From the NCBI GenBank assembly GCA_034439615.1, contig JAWXAT010000040.1, forward strand, positions 1 to 37,878: DNA of 37,878 bases, written 5' to 3'. A program made the position numbers and the translations under genes. Source of the DNA: Oligoflexia bacterium. GTDB lineage: Bacteria > Bdellovibrionota > Bdellovibrionia > JABDDW01. The notes beneath the pieces were generated by a model. It was not told where the DNA came from, searched no databases, and worked only from the letters and a program-made list of their open reading frames with translations. Every line of letters begins with the position of its first letter. Within the stretch, counting starts at the first letter, position 1. Below, piece after piece: positions 1-6,702 of the stretch.

Positions 1-248
1 AAAGTAATGTGCTGGTATATTTCTCAGATTGCGAAAAGTAATGTGCTGGTATATTTCTCAGATTGCGAAAAGTAATGTGCTGGTATATTTCTCAGATTGT
101 GAAAAGTAATGCTCTGGTATATTTCTCAGATTGTGAAAAGTAATGCTCTGGTATATTTCTCAGATTGTGAAAAGTAATGTGCTGGTATATTTCTCAGATT
201 GCGAAAAGTAATTCTGCTGGTATATTTCTCAGATTGTGAAAAGTAATG
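1..248. repeat. 34-bp tandem repeat array (seven copies plus a partial one)
   Basis: Copies begin at 1 (cut by the window edge), 34, 68, 102, 136, 170 and 204, and a partial copy occupies 239-248. The period is exactly 34 bp except for the seventh copy, which has 35 bp. An invariant core (CTGGTATATTTCTCAGATTG) is followed by YG and AAAAGTAAT; variation is confined to three or four bases before the core (GTG in copies 1, 2, 3 and 6, GCT in 4 and 5, TCTG in 7) and to one C/T position. The period is not a multiple of 3, so it is not a coding repeat, and the core has no strong hairpin. The array ends 10 bp from the stop codon of the minus-strand lipoprotein gene and may extend beyond the window. 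Function unknown. Confidence 0.95.
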
Positions 249-258
249 CCGCTAAATG

Positions 259-1269
259 TTAATCCCCAGGCTGACACTGCTTATTTAATACAGCATTTCC
301 CATCTTGCGATGAATGGGCCTGAGATCTAAGTTGTCTCGTGTGCCAGAAGGCCTGCCGTAAGCAAACATCATTAGAGCAATCACTCTTGGGTCATTGTAA
401 CTGTGGTTGTAAGCAGGCATCTGTAGTTCTTTGAGTGTGTTGATATCTTTCCATCCAAAGTTTCGCGAATAGGCCTGCATCACTATGACAATATTTTTAT
501 CAGGTGGAATGCGAGCTTTTGCGCGTTTTAAAAATATATTGAGTTTATCTACATTCACTTTTGAATTTGAATCTCCTGGGGGATCAACATACGCTTCAAG
601 ACCAACCCAATCTAAACCTTGGGCAGTAATCGCATTTTCATCAAGAGATTGAGACTGAGTGTAAACAATTCCTAATGGTTTGTCTTGAACACCTCGACTT
701 CTAAAAAAATTACGAACTTCTTTTAATTTGCTTTCGGTTTCAGCTTTTGTCCACTTGGGTTCATCAGCGAGTTCAACCATGTAAACGTGGGGCCAGATTT
801 TTTCCATGAAATTCATCATGCGTATTAATGTGGAAGTTATCACTGGCCCAGTCGCATCAATACTCAAAGTCCAAACAATTTTTTGTTTTTTAGAGGCAGC
901 GCGGTTCACTGAACGTTCCATATCAGCTAACCACATATCATCGGTATCATCAGAGCTTTTAGCATATCCATTTTTTGCTACAGCAATATAGAGATCAGAA
1001 TAGCAGTCTACTTCTTTTTGAAAATCACCGTATTTGCCGTCTGTAAAATAATAACCAAAACTCATAGCATGATTTGGAACTGGCACTCCATCGACCATCG
1101 AAGGAGTTGGGCTGGGTGCAGGAATTGTAATGGGTGAAGTCCCAGGCGTAGCGGGTACTGTGACACTTGTGTTTGAATCATCAGCGATTTTTGGATTTGC
1201 AAAATTTTGTGATTTACACCCGCTAAAAATGAGTACGGTACAACTCGCCATAATAAATTTAGATTTCAT
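259..1269 (-). CDS. Exported lipoprotein with a glycoside-hydrolase-like domain
   Basis: The 336-residue product starts with a lipoprotein signal peptide (lipobox FSGC, Cys18), followed by a Thr/Pro/Ser-rich linker to about residue 60 and a globular domain from about 66 to 336. The domain has features reminiscent of TIM-barrel glycoside hydrolases: a strand ending in ELADEP (Glu170), a later strand GLEAY (Glu225) and IVIVMQAYS near 260-268. Two strand-end glutamates could be an acid/base and nucleophile pair, but this is a guess from motif shape, not a family identification. It is divergent from the lipoprotein gene at 1432 and shares with it a GCCGATAG promoter element. Its 3' end abuts the 34-bp repeats and no terminator is visible. 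The protein is probably anchored in the outer membrane. Confident as a gene and lipoprotein, weak on enzymatic role. Confidence 0.85.
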   Translation of the reverse strand: MKSKFIMASCTVLIFSGCKSQNFANPKIADDSNTSVTVPATPGTSPITIPAPSPTPSMVDGVPVPNHAMSFGYYFTDGKYGDFQKEVDCYSDLYIAVAKNGYAKSSDDTDDMWLADMERSVNRAASKKQKIVWTLSIDATGPVITSTLIRMMNFMEKIWPHVYMVELADEPKWTKAETESKLKEVRNFFRSRGVQDKPLGIVYTQSQSLDENAITAQGLDWVGLEAYVDPPGDSNSKVNVDKLNIFLKRAKARIPPDKNIVIVMQAYSRNFGWKDINTLKELQMPAYNHSYNDPRVIALMMFAYGRPSGTRDNLDLRPIHRKMGNAVLNKQCQPGD

Positions 1270-1292
1270 GACTCCCCCACATGCTATCTGTA

Positions 1293-1319
1293 CTATCGGC
1301 TGGGGATTGATAAATTTAA
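1293..1319 (-). promoter_or_regulatory. Sigma-28 (FliA)-like promoter of the lipoprotein gene at 259-1269
   Basis: On the minus strand TTAAATTT (1319-1312) is separated by 11 bp from GCCGATAG (1300-1293). The FliA consensus is TAAAGTTT-N11-GCCGATAA, so the match is 6/8 and 7/8 with exact spacing. The start codon lies about 24 bp downstream. No better sigma-70 promoter is evident. Confidence 0.55.
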
Positions 1320-1397
1320 TACTTTAGTCGAGATTATGTTTGAATCAAAACGACTAACTTTTTTGCAAAAAATCGTAATTAGACTTTAGTTTAGTTG

Positions 1398-1424
1398 TTC
1401 ATCTTTTGTTCTCTGTGCCGATAG
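1398..1424 (+). promoter_or_regulatory. Possible sigma-28-like promoter of the lipoprotein gene at 1432
   Basis: GCCGATAG at 1417-1424 matches 7/8 of the FliA -10 element, but the -35 at the right distance (TTCATCTT, 1398-1405) is poor. The -10 lies only 7 bp before the ATG, so transcription from here would give a very short or leaderless 5' end. The element is the mirror image of the one at 1293-1300. Confidence 0.4.
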
Positions 1425-1431
1425 TCTAGGT

Positions 1432-2013
1432 ATGAAGAATGTGATCGTTGCATTTTCAATAGTGATGTTTGCTGCTGGATGTTCCAAACAAGAGGCGTTT
1501 AAGTCGCGCCTGGCTGCGAGTCAGGCAAATCAAAGTACTCCGGCAAAACCAACTCCGGTTGTTTCTCCAACACCAACACCTAGCCCAGGTGCTAGTGCTT
1601 CACCAACTCCGTCACCAACTCCGTCACCAACTCCGACTCCATCGCCAGCAAATAATTGCACACTTCCACCCAAGCCTGAGTGTGGCGCTGCAGAGGGCCC
1701 AGCAGGTGTATGGGGATGTTGCACGGCTGAAAGATCAAGCTTTGATGATGTTGTTGAGAGTGCTATTCAACAATTTCAAGTGTTACGCCCTGATCTTTTC
1801 GATGGAGAAAAAGTTAAAAACGAGGATGCATATGTGCAAGGTGTGGCGGGTGTGCTTAATTCAATGGGTTATTGCGCATCACAAGGTGGTCCAGCTGATG
1901 AAATTGGAATTAAAAACTCTAACGGTTTTAATGATCAATATGACATTCATTTAAGTAATGGTTATATCAGGCATCATGGTTATCAAGTAACGTGTCGACC
2001 TGCTCGATTTTAA
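1432..2013 (+). CDS. Proline-rich-linker lipoprotein with a Cys-rich C-terminal domain
   Basis: The 193-residue product has a lipoprotein signal peptide (lipobox AAGC, Cys17), a low-complexity Ser/Pro/Thr linker at about 37-73 and a small domain with six cysteines (76, 84, 96, 97, 148, 188) suited to disulfides outside the cytoplasm. The linker DNA contains three tandem 12-bp units (1601-1636), a likely length-variable tract. I do not recognise the C-terminal domain. The architecture (lipid anchor, flexible linker, compact domain) parallels that of the divergent neighbour at 259-1269. Its stop codon directly abuts that of the convergent gene 2014-2799, leaving no terminator space. Confidence 0.85.
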   Translation: MKNVIVAFSIVMFAAGCSKQEAFKSRLAASQANQSTPAKPTPVVSPTPTPSPGASASPTPSPTPSPTPTPSPANNCTLPPKPECGAAEGPAGVWGCCTAERSSFDDVVESAIQQFQVLRPDLFDGEKVKNEDAYVQGVAGVLNSMGYCASQGGPADEIGIKNSNGFNDQYDIHLSNGYIRHHGYQVTCRPARF

Positions 2014-2799
2014 TTAAGCAACTTCGAATTGTTTGACGTATTCAACAAAGCTAGATCTTGCTTCGTCAGAAACATTTATGAATTGAAATCCTAAATCATT
2101 TGAATGGCGATATACTACTTTTGCTTTCACGTGAGCAGTTTGCGTAAGCAAGGGTGACTTAATTTTTAAATTAAGTTCTTCTCCAATTTGAAAAGTAGTC
2201 GTTTGAGCTTCTCGAACATAAGTTGTTTCAGACCAAATTTGCGTTATTTCATTGTCAAACATTTGAGTTTTTTCTGTTTGATCTACAATAAATTGATCAG
2301 TGTTCAGCGTACCTGAAATTCCACCTTCTGAAATACATTGTGTAGTTAGAGCAAATTTAACGTTATCAATAAAAATGCTTCCTACAAATGGCGCTCGTGT
2401 GTGTTTGCGACGAGAGATTCCAAGGTACTGCATAAATTCAGAAATTTCGTAAACCGATGACCACTTATTTAAACCTGTTGTCCAAAGTTTTGCAGTCAAT
2501 GATAATTCATTTTTAACTAGTTTTTCAACAACGACCTTAAATGCAAAGGGTCCGTGGTTTGTTCCATCTTCATTAATATACCAAACATCATTTTGACTAG
2601 CAGTCATTGCGGCTTTCTCTATCCAGACTGCAAGATTTTGCCATTCTTTATAGCCGCGCTTCCAGATGAGATCTGAGTCGATATACTGACCAAACTTGAT
2701 GCCTTTATGAACCTCAGATGAGTCGAAAGGACCTCTCACCGTCTGATGATCATAAATAAACCAAATCCTATCCATGTTTTTGTCTAGTTGCTTAGTCAT
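2014..2799 (-). CDS. GYF-GYF-PilZ domain protein (putative c-di-GMP effector)
   Basis: The 261-residue product has two N-terminal GYF_2-type repeats (about 10-62 and 71-123, each with W-x-[IY], G-x-x-x-GPF and a later KW/EW pair) and a C-terminal PilZ-like domain (about 129-261). The PilZ hallmarks are RRKHTR (130-135) and SEGG (157-160), which fit the RxxxR and [DN]xSxxG motifs that bind cyclic di-GMP, although Asp/Asn is replaced by Cys-Ile before the Ser. There is no signal peptide or membrane segment, so it is cytoplasmic. GYF modules bind proline-rich peptides or act as protein-protein adaptors, so the protein could couple c-di-GMP to a partner. An internal Met9 is an alternative start; neither has an obvious ribosome binding site. 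Pathway unknown. Confidence 0.85.
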   Translation of the reverse strand: MTKQLDKNMDRIWFIYDHQTVRGPFDSSEVHKGIKFGQYIDSDLIWKRGYKEWQNLAVWIEKAAMTASQNDVWYINEDGTNHGPFAFKVVVEKLVKNELSLTAKLWTTGLNKWSSVYEISEFMQYLGISRRKHTRAPFVGSIFIDNVKFALTTQCISEGGISGTLNTDQFIVDQTEKTQMFDNEITQIWSETTYVREAQTTTFQIGEELNLKIKSPLLTQTAHVKAKVVYRHSNDLGFQFINVSDEARSSFVEYVKQFEVA

Positions 2800-2849
2800 C
2801 TGTCTAATAATTCGGCAGTTTTTCGAGAGACTTTAGGACTTTTTGATGC

Positions 2850-2877
2850 TTAAACCATGCCATCCTCGTGGTATTAT
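2850..2877 (+). promoter_or_regulatory. Candidate sigma-70 promoter of the lpt-rpoN-hpf operon
   Basis: TTAAAC (2850-2855), a 16-bp spacer and TATTAT (2872-2877) lie 28 bp before the ATG at 2906. The -10 is good and the -35 weak. It is the only plausible pair between the PilZ gene and the operon. Confidence 0.4.
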
Positions 2878-2905
2878 TTAAAGGTGGCTAAAGAGTGATG
2901 GCATC

Positions 2906-3913
2906 ATGCGGCGATTAAAAAAGTGGGGGCTGGCAGCCCTTTTTATATTGTTAGGGCTTGAAATCCTAACGTTAGCTCCAAAAAGTTTGAACACGCCGCA
3001 AGAGGCTGCAATCAAGCCAAAAGTCGATAAGACTTTAGCACCAAAATCAGCAGTGACCACAATGTCACAGATGATGCACGGGGTGCATTTGGTTGAAACT
3101 TCAGCTGGCAAAAAAGAATGGGAATTAGATTCTGATTATGCCCAAGGTTTTAAAGATAAAGGTACTTGGAAATTACAAGGAGTCCACGTGAAGTTTTTTG
3201 GTGCAGCGGGAACAGAATATTCTGTTACAGGAGACAAAGGTTCTGTGCACACAGAAACAAAAGATATGGAAATTAATGGACACGTTGTCACCACGACTTC
3301 TGATGGCTATATGGTCAAAAGTAATTCTTTAAAATATGTATCTACTGATAAAACATTATCTACGCCTGATCATGTTGAGATAACAGGGCCCGAAACCAAA
3401 GACGGAAAATTTGAAATGGTCGGTCGAGGTCTTCAAGCAGTTCTTGATACAAGTACTATGACTTTGAAAGATCAAGTAAGAGCATCAAAGTCGGTTACAG
3501 GAAATCGCGATATGGTCATTCACTCAAAATGGGCGCGTATCAACGGTAAAAACAATCAGGCACATTTTGAAGATAATGTTCAAGTAGATCTAGAAAATGT
3601 GCGCATGACAGGTCAGCAGGCTGACTTTGTATACGAATCAAATACAAAATCTTTGACTTCACTTTTACTTCAAGGAAATGTGCGCGTCACTGACAGACAA
3701 CGTTGGGCTGCATCACAACAAGCGCAAGTTTTGTTTGCGGAAAACGAATTCATCTTGCTGGGTAATCCGCGAGTTCTTCAAGACGATAATGAACTTCGTG
3801 GTGAAGAAATTAGATTTATCAATGGCGGCAAAGAAGTGCGTGTGATCAAAGCAAAAGCACGCGTCGAGAATGAACTTAATCAAATTAATAGCAATACAAC
3901 AAAGAGGCCCTAA
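2906..3913 (+). CDS. Fused LptC-LptA LPS-transport protein
   Basis: The 335-residue product has an N-terminal membrane anchor (about 7-24) without a lipobox, then an LptC-like beta-jellyroll region (about 45-185: repeated strands, 'GSVHTETKDMEINGHV'-type repeats) and an OstA/LptA-like region (about 190-320, including GNVRVTDRQRW and LRGEEIRF). In most proteobacteria LptC (about 190 aa) and LptA (about 180 aa) are separate periplasmic-bridge proteins moving LPS from LptBFG to LptD. Here one open frame has roughly the combined length. The stop overlaps the lptB start by one base, so the two are translationally coupled. The gene occupies the expected position in the conserved lptC-lptA-lptB-rpoN-hpf order. 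The fusion call rests on length, repeated OstA-like pattern and context. Confidence 0.85.
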   Translation: MRRLKKWGLAALFILLGLEILTLAPKSLNTPQEAAIKPKVDKTLAPKSAVTTMSQMMHGVHLVETSAGKKEWELDSDYAQGFKDKGTWKLQGVHVKFFGAAGTEYSVTGDKGSVHTETKDMEINGHVVTTTSDGYMVKSNSLKYVSTDKTLSTPDHVEITGPETKDGKFEMVGRGLQAVLDTSTMTLKDQVRASKSVTGNRDMVIHSKWARINGKNNQAHFEDNVQVDLENVRMTGQQADFVYESNTKSLTSLLLQGNVRVTDRQRWAASQQAQVLFAENEFILLGNPRVLQDDNELRGEEIRFINGGKEVRVIKAKARVENELNQINSNTTKRP

Positions 3914-4635
3914 TGAGTATTCTTGCTATTAGAAATATTTCTAAGAGTTTTAAAAGTCGTAAAGTCGTCGATGGCGTAAGCTTTGATGTTCAATCAGGTC
4001 AAATCGTAGGTCTTTTGGGGCCAAATGGTGCTGGTAAAACAACAAGTTTTTATATGGTGGTTGGCCTTGTAAAACCCGATTCAGGAGATATCTTTATCGA
4101 TGAAAAAAGTATTGGTCAAAAACCAATGTATCAACGTGCACGTATGGGTGTGAGTTATCTTCCTCAAGAGCCCAGTGTATTTAGAAAATTATCTGTTGAA
4201 GAAAATATATTAGTGGCACTCGAGGCTCATGGTTATGAAGGTGCGGAACGGGCTGAACGATTAGCAGAATTGCTTGAAGATTTTAAAATTCACCATGTAC
4301 ATAAAAGTTATGCCTATGCACTTTCAGGTGGTGAAAGACGTCGCGTTGAAATCGCAAGAGCATTAGCTGGGAACCCCTCATTTTTACTATTAGATGAGCC
4401 CTTCGCAGGTATTGACCCTATCGCTGTTGGTGATATTCAAGTCATTGTAAAACAGCTTAAAGAAAGAAACATCGGCGTATTAATTACAGATCACAACGTG
4501 AGAGAAACTTTAAAAATTTGTGATCGAGGTTACATTTTAAAAGAAGGTAAAATTCAGGTTACTGGCACTGCCAATGAAATTGCTGAATCGCCCATTGCTA
4601 AGAAATTTTATTTAGGTGAAAACTTTAAGTTGTAA
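3913..4635 (+). CDS. lptB: LPS export ABC transporter ATP-binding protein LptB
   Basis: The 240-residue ABC ATPase has the Walker A motif GPNGAGKTT (about 34-42), a Q-loop YLPQEPSVFRKL, the signature LSGGERRR and the Walker B LLLDEPFAGIDP followed by a switch His in ITDHN. YLPQEPSVFRKL and the GGERRRVEIARAL stretch are characteristic of LptB, the cytoplasmic engine that powers LPS extraction by LptFG. Length matches E. coli LptB (241 aa). It overlaps the upstream lptC-lptA fusion by one base and is followed after 39 bp by rpoN, the classical arrangement. A short inverted repeat (CACAC/GTGTG, about 4648-4661) lies just before rpoN. Confidence 0.96.
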   Translation: MSILAIRNISKSFKSRKVVDGVSFDVQSGQIVGLLGPNGAGKTTSFYMVVGLVKPDSGDIFIDEKSIGQKPMYQRARMGVSYLPQEPSVFRKLSVEENILVALEAHGYEGAERAERLAELLEDFKIHHVHKSYAYALSGGERRRVEIARALAGNPSFLLLDEPFAGIDPIAVGDIQVIVKQLKERNIGVLITDHNVRETLKICDRGYILKEGKIQVTGTANEIAESPIAKKFYLGENFKL

Positions 4636-4674
4636 TTATTTAACCGTGCACACAGGTGTGTGAGAGGAATGTAA

Positions 4675-6120
4675 ATGGCTTTAGAGCTAAAACAGGGACT
4701 CAAATTATCGCAGCAATTGAGGATGACTCCGCAATTGCAGCAAGCAATCAAGCTCCTGCAACTTTCTCGTCTCGAGTTAGAAACCGTCATCACCAAAGAG
4801 ATGGAAGAAAATCCAATCCTCGAAGAAGCCATGGATACCGCAGATGAAGATGCGGCTGCCACTAAAGAAACTGAGCAGCTCGGCATGGTTGAAGATAACG
4901 AAGCGCCTGTACCTCAAGCTGACGATAATAAAAAAGAAGAGTTTGAGTGGGAAAATTATGTTGAAGATAATTACCGTCAAGCAACAAGCCAAGCCGGTAT
5001 TCGTAACACAGAAGAAGTTCACAATTATGAAAACCTCATCACGCGTCATGAAAGTCTTCAGGAATATCTTCTTTGGCAATTAAAACTCTCAGGATTTAAT
5101 GAAGAAGAAGAGCGAATCGGAACAAAAATTATCGGTAATATCGACGATGATGGTTATTTGAAAATGCCACTTGAAGAAGTTTGCCCTGAAGAAAATCTTC
5201 CTGTGGAAGATCTCGTTGGCATTTTAGAACTTATCCAAGAATTAGATCCTCCAGGTGTTGCGGCTCGCAATCTCCAAGAATGTCTCTTGGTTCAAGCAAA
5301 AGTTTTGGGCGAAGATACAAATGATGTCATTCACGTGATTAAAAATCATATGAAAGATTTAGAGAAAAAGAATTTTGAAGGCATTGCCAAAGCTATGGGC
5401 AAACCACTTGATGAGATGATTGAAATTTGCAAAGTGGTTTTTGACATGGAGCCAAAGCCAGGTCGTAGTTTTGCACCCACTGAAACTCAATATGTAACAC
5501 CTGATGTTTACGTTTATAAAGTCGGTGATGAGTATGTGGTGTCTCTCAACGAAGATGGCCTGCCACGCCTTAAGATCAGCAATTTTTATAAGAATGTTTT
5601 GCAAGGCAAAGGGTCAAGTACTGTCACAAAAGAATATATCCAAGACAAACTTCGATCTGCTGTGTGGCTTATTAAATCAATTCATCAGCGCCAAAGAACT
5701 ATTTATAAGGTTACCGAGAGTATTGTTCGTTACCAACGTGATTTCTTAGATAAGGGTTTAGAGTTTCTCAGACCTATGATTTTAAGAGATATTGCCAATG
5801 ACATCGGGATGCATGAATCTACAGTGAGTCGCGTGACTACTGCAAAATATGTTCATACTCCTCGTGGAATTTTTGAACTTAAATATTTCTTTAACAGTGG
5901 TATTAACAAAACCGATGGTGATTCATTAGCGAGTGAATCTGTTAAAGAAAAAATCAAAGAATTGGTTTCACAAGAAGATATCAAAAACCCATACTCAGAT
6001 CAGAAGATTGTCGAGCTTTTAAAAAATAAATCGGGAATTGATATAGCACGCCGTACCGTAGCTAAGTACAGAGATATACTTGGCATTTTACCAAGTAGTA
6101 AACGCAAAAAATATTTCTGA
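4675..6120 (+). CDS. rpoN: RNA polymerase sigma-54 factor
   Basis: The 481-residue product has all sigma-54 regions. Region I is the Gln/Leu-rich activator-interacting N-terminus (residues 1-50, with SQQLRMTPQLQQAIKLLQLS). Region II is acidic (about 55-110). The core-binding and helix-turn-helix domains follow, and the C-terminal RpoN box ARRTVAKYR lies about 25 residues from the end. Sigma-54 recognises -24/-12 promoters and needs AAA+ activators; it commonly drives pilin and flagellar genes. No convincing -24/-12 promoter was found upstream of any gene in this window, so its targets lie elsewhere. It sits between lptB and hpf, the usual place. Confidence 0.97.
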   Translation: MALELKQGLKLSQQLRMTPQLQQAIKLLQLSRLELETVITKEMEENPILEEAMDTADEDAAATKETEQLGMVEDNEAPVPQADDNKKEEFEWENYVEDNYRQATSQAGIRNTEEVHNYENLITRHESLQEYLLWQLKLSGFNEEEERIGTKIIGNIDDDGYLKMPLEEVCPEENLPVEDLVGILELIQELDPPGVAARNLQECLLVQAKVLGEDTNDVIHVIKNHMKDLEKKNFEGIAKAMGKPLDEMIEICKVVFDMEPKPGRSFAPTETQYVTPDVYVYKVGDEYVVSLNEDGLPRLKISNFYKNVLQGKGSSTVTKEYIQDKLRSAVWLIKSIHQRQRTIYKVTESIVRYQRDFLDKGLEFLRPMILRDIANDIGMHESTVSRVTTAKYVHTPRGIFELKYFFNSGINKTDGDSLASESVKEKIKELVSQEDIKNPYSDQKIVELLKNKSGIDIARRTVAKYRDILGILPSSKRKKYF

Positions 6121-6203
6121 CCTAGACCTTGAAACTTGCCGATAAGAGCATATGTTTTGATTATCACGAAAGCGTGATTTCACCCCATAACTGGAGGTTA
6201 CAT

Positions 6204-6581
6204 ATGCAAATCAAATTCACCTTTAAGCATATACAAGCTTTAGACTCAATCGAGTCGTATGCTACGTCGCGTATAGAGAAGCTTGATAAGTTCGCAATGC
6301 ATAAAGAGGCTAGAGTGCACTTTATTTTTAGTGTTCAAAAGGCTGAGCAAGTAGCTGAGATCAATATCGATGCGGGTCATATTCATTTAACTGCAAAAGC
6401 AAAAGACCCTACGTTGTACGCATCTATTGATAAAGTGGTGGATAAAATGGAGCGCCAGCTCTTGAAGCATAAAGAAAAGGTGCAGAAACACCATAAATTT
6501 GAACTCAGTAACGAGGGTTATCTGCGTCGTGAGCTTATTGAGCAATCAAAAGAACTCCGAGATAAAAAAGACGCGAGCTAA
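6204..6581 (+). CDS. hpf: Ribosome hibernation promoting factor (HPF/YfiA family)
   Basis: The 125-residue product begins at ATG 6204, preceded by a good ribosome binding site (GGAGG at 6193-6197). An upstream TTG (6129) in the same frame would add 25 unrelated residues and lacks such a site, so it was not chosen. The sequence matches the S30AE fold: MQIKFTFKHIQ start, an internal helix with YATSRIEKLDKF, and a second helix KVVDKMERQLLKHKEK. It binds the decoding site of idle ribosomes to stabilise 70S/100S particles. At 125 aa it resembles short HPF plus a charged tail and lacks the C-terminal dimerisation domain of long HPF. It ends the lpt-rpoN operon and has its own intrinsic terminator. 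The 83-bp gap to rpoN contains a perfect 6-bp hairpin (6163-6178) and the word GCCGATAA (6138-6145). Confidence 0.94.
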   Translation: MQIKFTFKHIQALDSIESYATSRIEKLDKFAMHKEARVHFIFSVQKAEQVAEINIDAGHIHLTAKAKDPTLYASIDKVVDKMERQLLKHKEKVQKHHKFELSNEGYLRRELIEQSKELRDKKDAS

Positions 6582-6611
6582 CAGGCTTTTTGCTCTAGAA
6601 GCCATTTTCAT

Positions 6612-6637
6612 AAGCCAGGGACTTCCCTGGCTTTTTT
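6612..6637 (+). terminator. Intrinsic terminator after hpf
   Basis: A 9-bp stem AAGCCAGGG/CCCTGGCTT (6612-6620 with 6625-6633), a 4-nt loop and a T-run form a textbook Rho-independent terminator 30 bp after the hpf stop. Confidence 0.93.
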
Positions 6638-6638
6638 A

Positions 6639-6668
6639 TTGACCATTTTCACCTCTTCAAACTAGAAT
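6639..6668 (+). promoter_or_regulatory. Sigma-70 promoter of metK
   Basis: TTGACC (6639-6644), an 18-bp spacer and TAGAAT (6663-6668) lie immediately after the hpf terminator and 34 bp before the metK ATG, which has the ribosome binding site AGAGGAGAG. Confidence 0.75.
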
Positions 6669-6702
6669 TTAGCGTTTTCCAAAAATTCAAAGAGGAGAGT
6701 GT

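Noticed and set aside
1-248. CRISPR array
   Set aside because: The repeats are directly adjacent with no 30-40 bp unique spacers, and no cas gene is near.
2906-3913. Frameshift or assembly fusion of lptC and lptA
   Set aside because: The frame is open across the junction, composition is uniform and the stop overlaps lptB, so the fusion seems genuine in this sequence.
4560-4580. Sigma-54 -24/-12 promoter (TGGCACTGCC region) before rpoN
   Set aside because: It lies inside lptB, lacks the proper GC element and spacing, and its match is as expected by chance.
6129-6203. Longer hpf product from an upstream TTG
   Set aside because: It adds 25 residues with no resemblance to HPF, while ATG 6204 has a strong ribosome binding site.
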